Assembly: GCF_007845675.1 (NCBI RefSeq)
Contig: NZ_VOBR01000003.1
Span: 1 to 64,000, forward strand
Direction: 5' to 3'
DNA length: 64,000 nt
Source of the DNA: Lentzea tibetensis
GTDB lineage: Bacteria; Actinomycetota; Actinomycetes; Mycobacteriales; Pseudonocardiaceae
Below the pieces are notes generated by a model. It was not told the DNA's origin. It made no database searches and saw nothing but the letters and a program-made list of their open reading frames with translations. The translations under genes and the position numbers were made by a program. Positions 43,101 through 51,916 of this stretch are shown piece by piece (the stretch's first letter is position 1; every line of letters begins with the position of its first letter).

Positions 43101-43422
43101 CGACGACTTCGGCACCGGCTACTCGTCGCTGGCCCGCTTGAAGGACCTGCCCGCGCAGATCATCAAGGTGGACCGGCGGTTCGTCTCCGGCGTGGGCAAC
43201 GACTCCTCCGACTTCGCCGTCGCCCGTGCCGTCGTCGACATGGCTCGGGCCATGGGGCGCAAGTGCGTCGCCGAAGGCGTTGAGACGGCCACGCAGTTCC
43301 ACGTGTTGCGCGGGGTCGGTGTGGACGCCTATCAGGGATGGTTGTTCTCGCGTCCGGTGCCGCCCAAGGAGTTCCGCGCCGTGCTGGCCCTCGGCCCCTT
43401 GCACATCCCGCGCGCCGGCTAG
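40183..43422 (+). CDS. Multi-PAS diguanylate cyclase/phosphodiesterase (GGDEF-EAL)
   Basis: The 1079-residue product turns over or senses c-di-GMP. It has about five PAS/PAC domains (about 45-640; repeated WEFDPATGATVW, WSYEFGTRAV, WEWNPATDDVVWSD), a GGDEF domain (about 655-810) whose signature reads SGDEY, and an EAL domain (about 825-1065) with the intact TAEALVRW and DDFGTGYSSL motifs. The cyclase half may be weak or inactive, while the phosphodiesterase half looks complete. No membrane segment. GTG 40243 behind GAGAGGGTG is an equally good start. Confidence 0.93.
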   Translation: MSPIRLPRLPWAANAGEGGPVPKGVGRTPVVDGRGRRTASRASVTLDGVTLPDAPSLLVDPKGVVMQANPAVVEATGVGSAEELVGRPLGEVLVGNQSDLRLVRANGTEMPVRVARHPVPGTSLQAVLLIDVSDLSAAADTLRDEQRRLHEVQRVAEIGSWEFDPATGATVWSLTHYDLLGLGPGTVVPGAQAVLDVVHPDDLEMVSSYWANREITGDPIDIEYRVIRPDGELRWIQGVAEAKLTVDGKLHRITGYIRDITESKRAATELATERARLLEAQRIARIGSWSYEFGTRAVHRSEVLMEMYADIDHTPDNDLLSGVHPDDRPALEELRHKLLHAEDGSPLEAEVRSEFGDRVYICRARAELSSSGQIERVHGTIQDVTEARALERQMRDDRRRLADAQQAARLGTWEWNPATDDVVWSDMLFELYGVPPEEPGGYEAYLALVHPEDRGWVDDLWKQLAVDEVPVQCEHRVVRRDGVVRVFRCHGMVVHDKHGKQLAVGTAQDITEQRAAEARMKRSSQRFADLVSVTPVGIGLFDEAERLVDANDALCDLLGMELEQLRGMTAEQLTHPDDTSASLRSVDWAASDRTHKIPQRILVRPDGERVYCELHIALSVQDDGRRFWLIAFLDITERRRTAEALRHQATHDELTGLPNRSLVKEILAKLLEGEKRSKVAVFFCDIDNFKRVNDSLGHDAGDELLVALARRLEGGLPETCTAARLSGDEYVIICSDIDAVGGVDALATRVASLLRTAVPVHGQLVRVSASIGAAVPNGSRANGADLLRFADAAMFEAKRSGAGRVSLASAALIASADRQVHLEGQLRDAIQNDGLTLHFQPVVGVDGAVLTAEALVRWPHPDRGLLPPDVFLPVAEQGDLMRELDRWVLRTALREASTWPAPDGRPVSVAVNLAGLVPGDPEFVDIVSNAIIESGVPWDRVVLELVETALVDLPSRVRQSMDELVQRGVQFAVDDFGTGYSSLARLKDLPAQIIKVDRRFVSGVGNDSSDFAVARAVVDMARAMGRKCVAEGVETATQFHVLRGVGVDAYQGWLFSRPVPPKEFRAVLALGPLHIPRAG

Positions 43423-44984
43423 TTCACCCTGTCCGCGCTGGCTGTGATCGCCGGCAGCAGTGCGGCGATCCGGTGCAACGGCAGGTCGATCAACCGCAGC
43501 TCCAGGTCCTCGTCATCGGGTGCCGCACCCTCGACGACCTCACGCGCTTGACGCTTGGTCACCGCACCCTGGGAAGCGGTGATCAACGCCTCCCGCCACA
43601 CGTTGCCGAGCTTGCCGTGCGCCCGCATCAGCACCTCGCGCACCACGAGGTCACCGGGCGACAAGGTCCCGGCCAGCACCTGGTCCGCCACCACGATCGT
43701 GTGCTTGTTGTCCGGCGTGTTGCGCAGGAACTTCAACGCGAACCGCGTCCGCACCAGGGACTGCAGCTCCTGCTGCCCGGCGGCCGACGACACGGCGGGG
43801 TGGTTGTTGGCCACCAATGCAGCGAGCCGTGCGGGTGAGGAGGCCAGCAGTGACCGCAGCAGCCAGGGGCCGGGGTCCGCGGTCAGGTCCAGCGCGAGGG
43901 ACGCGGCACCCTTGCCGATGGGATCGGCCCAGCCGGGGCCGCGCGGCTTCGGTGGCGGCGAGGACTCGGGGCGGGGAGCCAGGTCGCTCAACGTGGACAG
44001 CGCTTCCCGCGGCGGCCCTGACGACTCGACGGACTGCGCGCCGTGCGTGTAGATGCGGGTTCCGGCGGACACCGAACGGCGTGCGGTGGGGCGGCACACG
44101 TACAGGTCCGCGGCGCTGCCGATGGCCTGTGCGCCGTCGAAGCGGTGGAACGCGGGCAGGATCGCCTCGAACACCAGGCCCAGCTTCTGCAGCTCCTGCT
44201 GCACCTTCAGGCCCAGTGCGGGCGTGCGGTCGCTGAAGCCGTACGCCAGCAGCACGCGGCCGGCCGAGGTGTCCGCCAGCGCCTCGACCGCGCGGCCCGC
44301 GAACAACCCCATGCCCTCCGGCGTGTACGGCGGGTCGCTGAACACCAGGTCTGCCGTTTCCACCAGGGCGGGCGGCAGGCCGAAGCGGAAGTCGGCGTGC
44401 AGGGTGCGGACGCGCCAGCCGTGTTCAGCAGCGCGTTTGTCGATGTAAGCGAGCAAACGGTCGTCGACGTCCACCACGGTGACCGTCACGTCCGGGTTGA
44501 CCGCGCACACCGCGAGCGACGTGAGGTCGTGGTCACCCAGGCACAGCAGGTGCCTGCCGCGCAGCTCGTAGGTGTTGTTGAGCCAGAGCGCGCGCTTCAG
44601 CGCCGTCTCGGCCGTCGCCTGGACGTGGTCCAGCGCGGACAGCGGCGCGGGCACGTCGGCTGTGAACGAAAGAATCAGGCGCAGCGCGTCGGTGTGCCGG
44701 GAGACCAGCGCGTCGACCGGGTCGACGAGGTCTTCGGACGGCGCGAAAGCGGTGCGGTAGTCGGCCGCGCGCGACGGCGTGATGCGGTAGCGCTCGCCGT
44801 CGACGTCCAGGTCGGATTCGACGGCCTTCAGCAGCTCCTGCACCGTGCGGCGGGGCACCGCGGGCAGCCTGACCAGCTCGGCGAGCGGATGCCAGTCCTC
44901 GCTGAGCAGGGCGAGCACGCGGCGGAGCTTGCGCGCGTGCACGCCGCGCTCGGAGAGCAGCAGCCGCACCTCATCGATAGTCAC
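43419..44984 (-). CDS. Bis-aminopropyl spermidine synthase-family protein (BpsA-like)
   Basis: The 521-residue product has an N-terminal winged-helix-like region, then the aminopropyltransferase Rossmann domain with LLCLGDHDLTSLAVCAVNPD, VTVVDVDDRLLAYIDKRAAE and the catalytic FSDPPYTPEGMGLFAGRAVE motif. A C-terminal helical extension of about 190 residues follows a Pro-rich linker. BpsA makes branched polyamines in thermophiles; actinomycete members are uncharacterised. The acidic GDDD of thermophile BpsA reads GDHD. The stop overlaps the convergent neighbour. Confidence 0.85.
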   Translation of the reverse strand: MTIDEVRLLLSERGVHARKLRRVLALLSEDWHPLAELVRLPAVPRRTVQELLKAVESDLDVDGERYRITPSRAADYRTAFAPSEDLVDPVDALVSRHTDALRLILSFTADVPAPLSALDHVQATAETALKRALWLNNTYELRGRHLLCLGDHDLTSLAVCAVNPDVTVTVVDVDDRLLAYIDKRAAEHGWRVRTLHADFRFGLPPALVETADLVFSDPPYTPEGMGLFAGRAVEALADTSAGRVLLAYGFSDRTPALGLKVQQELQKLGLVFEAILPAFHRFDGAQAIGSAADLYVCRPTARRSVSAGTRIYTHGAQSVESSGPPREALSTLSDLAPRPESSPPPKPRGPGWADPIGKGAASLALDLTADPGPWLLRSLLASSPARLAALVANNHPAVSSAAGQQELQSLVRTRFALKFLRNTPDNKHTIVVADQVLAGTLSPGDLVVREVLMRAHGKLGNVWREALITASQGAVTKRQAREVVEGAAPDDEDLELRLIDLPLHRIAALLPAITASADRVN

Positions 44985-45111
44985 AAGCGGGAAACCATAC
45001 GGCCTGCCACATCGTGGAACGCTGTGCCGGGGTACGCCGAACGAGTTAAGGTCTCAGGGATCTACATCCAGGGCGGCCGGCGAGTGGCCGTCACGACCGG
45101 AGGGATCTCGG

Positions 45112-46194
45112 GTGATCGAGTTCCGGGCCGTCACCAAGCGGTTCGAGGACGGGACCATCGCTGTCGACGAGCTCGACCTCGTGGTCGAGGCCGGGACGAT
45201 CACGGTGTTCGTCGGGCCCTCCGGCTGCGGCAAGACCACGTCGCTGCGCATGGTGAACCGCATGATCGACTCCACGTCGGGGACCATCCTGGTGGACGGC
45301 AAGGACGTCATGTCCGTCGATCCGCCCACGTTGCGCCTCGGCATCGGCTACGTCATCCAGCAGGCCGGCCTGTTCCCGCACCGCACGGTGCTGGACAACG
45401 TCGCGACCGTGCCGCTGCTGTCCGGTTGGGACAGAAAGCGCGCCCGCACGCGTGCGGCTGAGCTGCTCGAGACCGTCGGGCTCGACTCCGGTTTCGCGAA
45501 GCGCTATCCCGCGCAGCTCTCCGGTGGTCAGCAGCAACGCGTCGGCGTCGCCCGCGCGCTCGCGGCGGACCCGCCGGTGCTGCTGATGGACGAGCCGTTC
45601 AGCGCCGTCGACCCGATCGTGCGCGAAGGCCTGCAGGACGAACTGCTGAGGCTGCAAGGAGAACTTGGCAAGACGATCGTGTTCGTCACGCACGACATCG
45701 ACGAGGCGCTCAAGCTCGGCGACCGGGTCGCGGTGTTCCGCGAGGGCGGTCACCTGGCGCAGTACGCCAAGCCGGCCGAGCTGTTGAGCGCGCCCGCCAA
45801 CGACTTCGTCGCGAGCTTCGCCGGACGCGACCGCGGCTACCGAACGCTCACGTTCCTCCGCGCAGACGTTCCGGTGCGCGAGGTGACCACGGCGACGCTG
45901 GGCAGCACGGTCACGTCGAACGGCTGGGTGCTGGCCGTCGACGAGAACCGGCGCCCGGTCGGCTGGCTGTCCCCTGTGGACGGTGCGACCGAGGTGACGG
46001 CCGACAAGCTGATCTCCGGCGGGTCGCTGTACGACGGCAGCTCGCTGCGCGCCGCGCTGGACGCCGCGCTCAGCTCGCCGTCCGCGCTCGGCGTGACGGT
46101 GGACCCCGACGGCGCGGTCGTCGGCGTGGTGCAGGCGGACGACGTGCTGAAGGCGCTCGCCACCGCACGCGCCGCGGGTGAGGTCCCGTCGTGA
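45112..46194 (+). CDS. ABC importer ATPase, glycine-betaine/choline (OpuA/ProV) type
   Basis: The 360-residue product has Walker A GPSGCGKTTSL, the Q-loop VIQQAGLFPH, the signature LSGGQQQRVGVARALA, Walker B VLLMDEPFSAVD and the H-loop THD. Two C-terminal CBS-like segments (about 250-355) are typical of osmolyte importers that sense ionic strength. GTG 45112 follows GGAGGGATC. First gene of a four-gene unit; it overlaps the first permease in GTGA. Confidence 0.92.
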   Translation: MIEFRAVTKRFEDGTIAVDELDLVVEAGTITVFVGPSGCGKTTSLRMVNRMIDSTSGTILVDGKDVMSVDPPTLRLGIGYVIQQAGLFPHRTVLDNVATVPLLSGWDRKRARTRAAELLETVGLDSGFAKRYPAQLSGGQQQRVGVARALAADPPVLLMDEPFSAVDPIVREGLQDELLRLQGELGKTIVFVTHDIDEALKLGDRVAVFREGGHLAQYAKPAELLSAPANDFVASFAGRDRGYRTLTFLRADVPVREVTTATLGSTVTSNGWVLAVDENRRPVGWLSPVDGATEVTADKLISGGSLYDGSSLRAALDAALSSPSALGVTVDPDGAVVGVVQADDVLKALATARAAGEVPS

Positions 46195-46826
46195 CCTGGA
46201 TCTTCGAGAACTGGGACAAGTTCTTGGAGCTGACCGCCGTGCACCTGAGGCTGGCGGTGGTGCCGGTCCTGATCGGCCTGGTGATCTCGATCCCGCTCGG
46301 CTGGGTCGCCAGCCGGTCGCGGGTCGCGAGCGCGGTGCTCCTGCCGCTGTCCAACATCCTCTACACGATCCCGTCGCTCGCGATGATCGTGATCATGCCC
46401 GCGCTGATCGGCAGCAAGATCCTCGACGAGATCAACGTCGTGATCCCGCTGGCGATCTACACGGTGGCGCTGCTGATCCGCGGCATCTCCGACGCGCTGC
46501 GCGCGGTGCCCGGTCACGTCGTCGCCGCCGCGACCGCCATGGGGTTCCGGCCGCTGCGCCGGTTCATCACCGTCGAGTTCCCGCTGGCCGTGCCGGTCAC
46601 GATCGCCGGCCTGCGGGTCGCGATGGTGTCGAACATCAGCATGGTGAGCATCGGCGCGCTGGTCGGGCTCGGCGGGTACGGGCAGCTGTTCATCGAGGGC
46701 TACCAGTCGAACCAGGACAAGGTGTGGGCCGGCCTGATCGCGACGATCGTGCTCGCGCTGATCGCCGACACCCTGCTGCAGGTGGCCGGACGCGTGCTCA
46801 CGCCGTGGGTGCGGGCGGGGAGGTGA
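46191..46826 (+). CDS. ABC importer permease 1, osmolyte type
   Basis: The 211-residue permease has about five membrane helices. The EAA-type loop is at VVAAATAMGFRPLRRFITVE. The GTG overlaps the ATPase gene stop, and the product ends 3 bp before the second permease. It matches the OpuBB/OpuBD permease pair. Confidence 0.9.
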   Translation: MTWIFENWDKFLELTAVHLRLAVVPVLIGLVISIPLGWVASRSRVASAVLLPLSNILYTIPSLAMIVIMPALIGSKILDEINVVIPLAIYTVALLIRGISDALRAVPGHVVAAATAMGFRPLRRFITVEFPLAVPVTIAGLRVAMVSNISMVSIGALVGLGGYGQLFIEGYQSNQDKVWAGLIATIVLALIADTLLQVAGRVLTPWVRAGR

Positions 46827-46829
46827 GCG

Positions 46830-47492
46830 ATGGGCTGGCTGTTCGACGCTGAGAACTGGAGCGGCGCGACCGGGATTCCGGTGCGGCTGCTGGAACACCT
46901 CGCGTACACGTGGCTGACGCTGCTGATCGCCGCGGTGATCGCGGTGCCGCTCGGCGCGTACGTCGGGCACACCGGGCGCGGCGGGTTCCTGATCGTGGGA
47001 CTCACCAACGGTCTGCGCGCGCTGCCGACCATGGCCGTGCTGATCCTCGTCGTGCTGTGGGCGGGCATCGGCGACCTGCCGGTGTACACGGCGCTGGTGC
47101 TGCTGGCGATCCCGCCGATCATGGCCGGTACCTACGCGGGCATCCGCGCGGTCGAACCGGCCACTGTGGACGCCGCTCGCGGTGTGGGCATGCGCGAGCG
47201 CGCGGTCCTGCTGCAGGTGGAGCTCCCGAACTCGCTGCCGCTGGTGTTCGGCGGTTTCCGCAGCGCCGCGCTGCAGGTCGTCGCGACGGCGACCATCGCG
47301 GCCTACGTGGGTGCGGGAGGGCTTGGCCGGTACGTCTTCGACGGGCTGGCGTTTCAGGAGTACGACCAGATGCTCGGTGGTGCGGTGCTCGTCGCCGTGC
47401 TCGCCGTGCTCGTGGACCTGGTGTTCGTCGGGCTGCAACGACTGACGGTGTCGCCCGGACTTCGTCCAGTGGGAACCGGAGGAAAATCATGA
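46830..47492 (+). CDS. ABC importer permease 2, osmolyte type
   Basis: The 220-residue permease is homologous to the preceding one, with the EAA-like loop TVDAARGVGMRERAVLLQVE and the GGLGRYVFDGLAFQEYDQML segment of OpuB permeases. Its stop overlaps the binding-protein start in ATGA. Confidence 0.9.
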   Translation: MGWLFDAENWSGATGIPVRLLEHLAYTWLTLLIAAVIAVPLGAYVGHTGRGGFLIVGLTNGLRALPTMAVLILVVLWAGIGDLPVYTALVLLAIPPIMAGTYAGIRAVEPATVDAARGVGMRERAVLLQVELPNSLPLVFGGFRSAALQVVATATIAAYVGAGGLGRYVFDGLAFQEYDQMLGGAVLVAVLAVLVDLVFVGLQRLTVSPGLRPVGTGGKS

Positions 47493-48385
47493 AGCGCATC
47501 GCCACGGCCGTAGCGGCGGTCATGCTGCTCTCGGCTTGCGGGGGCGACCCGCTGTCCAACGGCGGTTCCGGGCAGTCGTCCTCCGACACGATCGTCGTGG
47601 GTTCCGCGAACTTCCCGGAGTCGCGGCTGATCGCCGAGATCTACGCGGAGGCGTTGAGCGCCAAGGGCGTCAAGGTCACCAAGAAGCTCAACATCGGCAA
47701 CCGCGAGCTGTACTACAAGGGCGTGCAGGACGGGTCGATCGACCTCATCCCCGAGTACAGCGGCGTGCTCCTCAAGCACATCAAGAAGGACGCGGTCGAG
47801 GTCGCCCCGGACGAGGTGTACGAGGCGCTGAAGAAGGCGCTGCCCGCCGGGCTGATCGTGCTGGACAAGTCGTCCGCCGAGGACAAGGACGCCGTGGTCG
47901 TCACCAAGGCGACCGTCGCGCAGTACAGCCTGAAGTCGATCGAGGACCTCGTGCCGTACTGCAAGGACCTCGTGTTCGGCGGCCCGCCCGAGTTCCAGCA
48001 GCGCCCGGACGGCCTGCCCGGTCTCAAAGAGAAGTACAAGTGCGAGTTCAAGGAGTTCAAGGCGCTCGACGTCGGCGGCCCGCTGACCGTCGCCGCGCTG
48101 AAGGACAACTCCGTCCAGGCCGCTGACCTGTTCACGACGGACGTCGCGATCACGGCCAACGAGTTCGTCGTGCTCGAGGACCCGAAGAGCGTCTTCGCCG
48201 CGCAGAACGTGCTGCCGCTGATCAACGAGAAGAAGGCGTCGGAGAACGTGCGCAGCGTCCTCAACGCGATCTCGAAGAAGCTCGACACCAAGACGCTGCT
48301 GGAGCTGAACGCCAAGTTGTCGTCGCCGGACAAGCCGGAGGCCGACAAGGTGGCCAAGGAGTGGCTGGCGTCGGCAGGAATCTGA
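47489..48385 (+). CDS. ABC importer substrate-binding lipoprotein, OpuBC type
   Basis: The 298-residue product has a lipoprotein signal peptide with lipobox LSAC (Cys about residue 18), then IVVGSANFPESRLIAEIYAE, LIPEYSGVLLKHIKK and ITANEFVVLEDPKSVFAAQN, the pattern of osmoprotectant-binding OpuBC/OpuCC proteins. Substrates in this group include betaine, choline, carnitine and, in the related EgtU system, ergothioneine. The sequence alone does not choose among them. Last gene of the transporter unit. Confidence 0.9.
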   Translation: MKRIATAVAAVMLLSACGGDPLSNGGSGQSSSDTIVVGSANFPESRLIAEIYAEALSAKGVKVTKKLNIGNRELYYKGVQDGSIDLIPEYSGVLLKHIKKDAVEVAPDEVYEALKKALPAGLIVLDKSSAEDKDAVVVTKATVAQYSLKSIEDLVPYCKDLVFGGPPEFQQRPDGLPGLKEKYKCEFKEFKALDVGGPLTVAALKDNSVQAADLFTTDVAITANEFVVLEDPKSVFAAQNVLPLINEKKASENVRSVLNAISKKLDTKTLLELNAKLSSPDKPEADKVAKEWLASAGI

Positions 48386-48443
48386 CCTCGAAGTTGTAAC
48401 ACGTTCTTCCTCCCCACGATCATGGTGCGTGGGGAGGAGAACG

Positions 48444-48875
48444 GTGATCGACACCGAGACCGACCAGGTGCTGCGGTTCGCCGCTGTCATCGGCGGGTCC
48501 TTCGAGAAACCCTTGCTGCGGCACGTGGTCCATCGGGCCGAGGACTCGCTCGACCGAATGCTGCACACCGCGACGAGCAGCGGTGTGCTCCGCGCGGAGG
48601 CGACGCGCTACCGGTTCCGCGACAACGCGATCAGGCTCGAGTTCTACCGCGGGCTGGACGAGGCGGTCCGCTGCGGCGTGCACCGGCGCGTGGCCGTCGT
48701 GCTCAAGTCGACCGGCGCCGACGCCGCGCGGATCGCGCACCACCTCGTGGCCGCGCTGCCGTACAGCTCGGCCGAGGAAGCGTTGCGGTACACGCTGGAG
48801 GCCGGGCGAGCCTCGCTCGATCACAGCGAAGCCGTCGCTCTCTTCGCGCAGGCGTTGAAGCTGGTGGAGCGGTGA
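48444..48875 (+). CDS. Stand-alone helical regulator domain (143 aa)
   Basis: The GTG at 48444 follows GGGGAGGAG. The whole product matches the piece that normally follows the ATPase in large AfsR/adenylate-cyclase-like regulators: a winged-helix start (VLRFAAVIGGSFEKPLLRHV), the RYRFRDNAIRLEFYRGL motif and TPR-like helices (HHLVAALPYSSAEEALRYTL). It has no P-loop of its own. It overlaps the MalT-SARP gene in GTGA, so the two are probably made together and may work as a split regulator. Confidence 0.75.
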   Translation: MIDTETDQVLRFAAVIGGSFEKPLLRHVVHRAEDSLDRMLHTATSSGVLRAEATRYRFRDNAIRLEFYRGLDEAVRCGVHRRVAVVLKSTGADAARIAHHLVAALPYSSAEEALRYTLEAGRASLDHSEAVALFAQALKLVER

Positions 48876-51800
48876 TCCGGCGGCCGAGGCTCGAGGACCT
48901 GCTGTGCTCGGCGCGACTGACCGCGGTCGTCGCGCCCGCCGGTTACGGCAAGACCACGCTGCTCACGCAGACGCCGACCGAACGCCCGGTCGTCTGGCAC
49001 ACCTGCCAGGAGAGCGACCGGCTGCTGGGGCCGATGGCCGACGCGCTCGCCTCGACGTGGACGCGCGTGCCCGCGATCTCCGGTGACGTCGACGCCGACC
49101 AGACGGCGCGGGCGCAGGCCATCGCGGGCATGTTGTGCGACGCGCTGCCGTCCGACGTGGTGATCGTCCTCGACGACGTGCACGTGATCGAGTCCGGCGA
49201 TCCGGCCGCGAAACTCCTGGAGGCGTTGTGCCTCCAGCTGCCGCCCACCGCGCGGCTCGTGCTGTCCGGCCGTTGCCAGCCGCCGTTCTCGTTGCGGCGC
49301 TTGAGGTTCGACGACGAGCTGGTGGAGATCACCGCGGCGCAGCTGGCGTTCACCGAGGACGAGGCCGCCGCGCTGCTCGACGAGCCGGGTGAGGTGCACC
49401 GGATCACCGGCGGCTGGCCGATCGCGGTGCGCCTGATGGCCGAGGCCGGCGCGGTCGACCACCCGCGGCCCGAGCCGCTGTTCGACTACCTCGCGGACGA
49501 AGTCGTTGGCAGGGAACCGTTCTCCACTCGTGAGCTGTTGCGCACCGCGACCGCGTTCGACCGGTTCACCGCCGAACTGCTGGAGGAGCTGGGACATCCC
49601 AGCGCGCGCACGGTGCTGGTGGATCTGGTGCGGCGCGGGCTGTTCGTCGAGCAGGTGCGGTCCGCGCCGGGCTGGTTCACGCTCGTGCCGCTGGCCCGCG
49701 AGTTCACCGCGGACCGGCTGCCGATGGACGAGTGGGAGCGCGGCGAGGTGCACGCGGTCGCCGCGCGCTGGTTCGTCGAACGGGGTGAGGTCGCCAGGGC
49801 GGTCGACTCGCTGGCCGTGCTGCGCAACTGGCCCGCGATCACGGACCTGCTCGCGGATCTGTTGCGCACCAAGGGAGCCGACGCGCTGCTCGCCGCGACG
49901 GCCAAGGTGCCGCACGACGCGCGGACGCCGCGGGTGTGGCAGTGGGAGGGCGTCGCGCACCAGGTGCGCGGTGACTGGCGGCTCGCGGCGAACCGGTTCG
50001 AGCGCGCGGCCGCGGTGGACGGGCTCACCGCCGAACTGGCGTGGCGCATGGCGTGGATCCAGCACCTGCGCGGCGGACCGGAAGACGCGCTGCGGATCTG
50101 CGACTCGTGTCCGCTGACCGGTGCTGATCCCGTTGCGGAGTCGCTGTTGCTGAGCACGGCGGCCGGCGCGCACTGGGCGTTGGGCGATCTCAAGGCGGCC
50201 GAGTCGACCGCTTCCGAGGCGTTGGAGCGCGCGTCCGGTGACGACACGGCACTGGGCATGGCGCACACGGTGCTCGCCATGATCGCCGCGGCGCACGGCA
50301 GACGTGACGAGCTCACCGAGCACAACGACCTCGCACTCGACCACGCTCAGCGCGCGGGAGACGTGCTGGGGCTGATCCGGATCCGCTCCAACCAGGCGTC
50401 GCACCTCGTCGAGGCGGGGGAGCACGAGTCCGCGCTGGCGGAGATCGAGGCGATGCTGCCGCTCGCGGACGTCACCGGGTTCGCGACGTACCGCGCGATC
50501 GGGTTGCACAACCGCGGTGAGGCGCTGCTCGGCCTCGGCAGGCTGGACGAGGCCGCCGCGGACTTCCACGCCGCGCAGAAGGCCTTTGAGAAAGCCGGTT
50601 CCTGGCTCGCCGCGGCGCCACTGGTGTACCTCGGTGAGGTGCATCGGCTGCGGGGCGATCGCGCGCTGGCCGGTTTCGCGTTGCTGGAGGCACTGCGCCT
50701 CGCGTCGGCCAAGAACACCGTGCCGCACCTGGTGCTCGCGCACGTCAGGCTCGCGAACCTCTACCGGCACGACGATCCCGAGCGCGCTCGGGAGCACGCC
50801 GCGAAGGCCGTCGAACTGGGTGAAGGTGTGGGCCGCGTGTCGGCGTTGCTGGCCGCCGCGCGCGTGGGTGACGCGAAGGACCTGTGCCACGAGGCGTACG
50901 CCGTCGCCACCCGCCGCGGTGACCGCGCGGGCCTCGCGGAGTCGTTGGAACTGCTGGGACAACTGGAGAACGACAGGATCCTGCTCGACCAGGCGCTGAC
51001 GTTGTGGCGCGAGGTGGGCGACCCGCTCGGGGAGGTCAGGGTGCGGACCGCGCAGGCGGTGCTGGTCGGTGGAGCGGCGGGGGAGCGTCTCGCGGTCGAG
51101 GCGCAGCACAAGGCGGCCGGGCTCGGCGCGCGGCTGCTGGCCGAGGCCGCGGCCGGTGCGGCGGAGACGTGTCGCCGCGCGAGCCGTCCGGCGGTGTTCA
51201 TCCAGACGCTGGGCGGGTTCCGCGTGCTGCGCGACGGCGAACCCGTGCCGCCGACGGCCTGGCAGTCGCGCAAGGCGCGCGACCTGGTGAAGATCCTCAT
51301 CGCCCGGTGCGGGCGGCCGATCACCCGTGAGGCGCTCGGCGGTCTGCTGTGGCCCGATGAGGAACCCGAACGCGTCGCCAACCGGCTGGCCGTGGCGTTG
51401 TCGACCGCGCGGAGCGTGCTGCGCGCCGGTGCGGGCGTGGTGGCCGAAGGCGACGCGGTGCGCCTCGATCCGTCCCTGCTGCCGGTCGACGTCGTGCTGT
51501 TCCTGGCCGATGCGCGTGCTGGACTCGCCGCGGCGCACCGGAAGTCGTCCGAGGCGCTGTCGTTGCTGACGGCGGCGGAGTCCGCGTACCACGGTGACTT
51601 CCTGGAGGAGGACCCGTACGAGGACTGGGCCGTGCGGCTGCGCGAGGAGGCCCGGTTGATCTACTTGCAAGTCGTTGCCGTGCTCGCCGAACACGCCGAG
51701 CGGGCCGGCGAGTTCCCGTTGGCGAGCCGGTACTGCCTGCGGGTGCTGGAACGCGATCCGTACGACGAGAACGCGCATCTGACGCTGGTGCGCGTCCTCG

Positions 51801-51916
51801 CCGCGGCGGGGAGCCACGGCGAGGCACGGCGGTGCTACCAGACCTACGTGACGCGGATGCGCGAGATCGAGGTCGATCCGCGGCCGTTCACAGCGAACAG
51901 ACCGCGTACGGCGTGA
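48872..51916 (+). CDS. Large STAND regulator: MalT-like ATPase, TPRs and C-terminal SARP
   Basis: The 1014-residue product has an N-terminal P-loop (VVAPAGYGKTTLL), a Walker B-type VVIVLDDVH and MalT-like sensor segments up to about residue 330. Helical TPR repeats run from about 360 to 760. The end is an OmpR-type winged helix and BTAD (about 770-1005; FIQTLGGFRVLRDGEPVPPT; KARDLVKILIARCGRPITRE; ALGGLLWPDEEPERVANRLA), the SARP plan. SARPs normally sit at the N-terminus; here it is C-terminal. Targets may include the adjacent transporter. Its 3' end overlaps the opposite-strand gene by 29 bp. Confidence 0.88.
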   Translation: MIRRPRLEDLLCSARLTAVVAPAGYGKTTLLTQTPTERPVVWHTCQESDRLLGPMADALASTWTRVPAISGDVDADQTARAQAIAGMLCDALPSDVVIVLDDVHVIESGDPAAKLLEALCLQLPPTARLVLSGRCQPPFSLRRLRFDDELVEITAAQLAFTEDEAAALLDEPGEVHRITGGWPIAVRLMAEAGAVDHPRPEPLFDYLADEVVGREPFSTRELLRTATAFDRFTAELLEELGHPSARTVLVDLVRRGLFVEQVRSAPGWFTLVPLAREFTADRLPMDEWERGEVHAVAARWFVERGEVARAVDSLAVLRNWPAITDLLADLLRTKGADALLAATAKVPHDARTPRVWQWEGVAHQVRGDWRLAANRFERAAAVDGLTAELAWRMAWIQHLRGGPEDALRICDSCPLTGADPVAESLLLSTAAGAHWALGDLKAAESTASEALERASGDDTALGMAHTVLAMIAAAHGRRDELTEHNDLALDHAQRAGDVLGLIRIRSNQASHLVEAGEHESALAEIEAMLPLADVTGFATYRAIGLHNRGEALLGLGRLDEAAADFHAAQKAFEKAGSWLAAAPLVYLGEVHRLRGDRALAGFALLEALRLASAKNTVPHLVLAHVRLANLYRHDDPERAREHAAKAVELGEGVGRVSALLAAARVGDAKDLCHEAYAVATRRGDRAGLAESLELLGQLENDRILLDQALTLWREVGDPLGEVRVRTAQAVLVGGAAGERLAVEAQHKAAGLGARLLAEAAAGAAETCRRASRPAVFIQTLGGFRVLRDGEPVPPTAWQSRKARDLVKILIARCGRPITREALGGLLWPDEEPERVANRLAVALSTARSVLRAGAGVVAEGDAVRLDPSLLPVDVVLFLADARAGLAAAHRKSSEALSLLTAAESAYHGDFLEEDPYEDWAVRLREEARLIYLQVVAVLAEHAERAGEFPLASRYCLRVLERDPYDENAHLTLVRVLAAAGSHGEARRCYQTYVTRMREIEVDPRPFTANRPRTA

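Noticed and set aside
40198-43404. 1068-residue reverse frame opposite the GGDEF-EAL gene
   Set aside because: It has antisense composition (His/Val/Arg-rich, no domains); the forward frame has clear PAS, GGDEF and EAL motifs.
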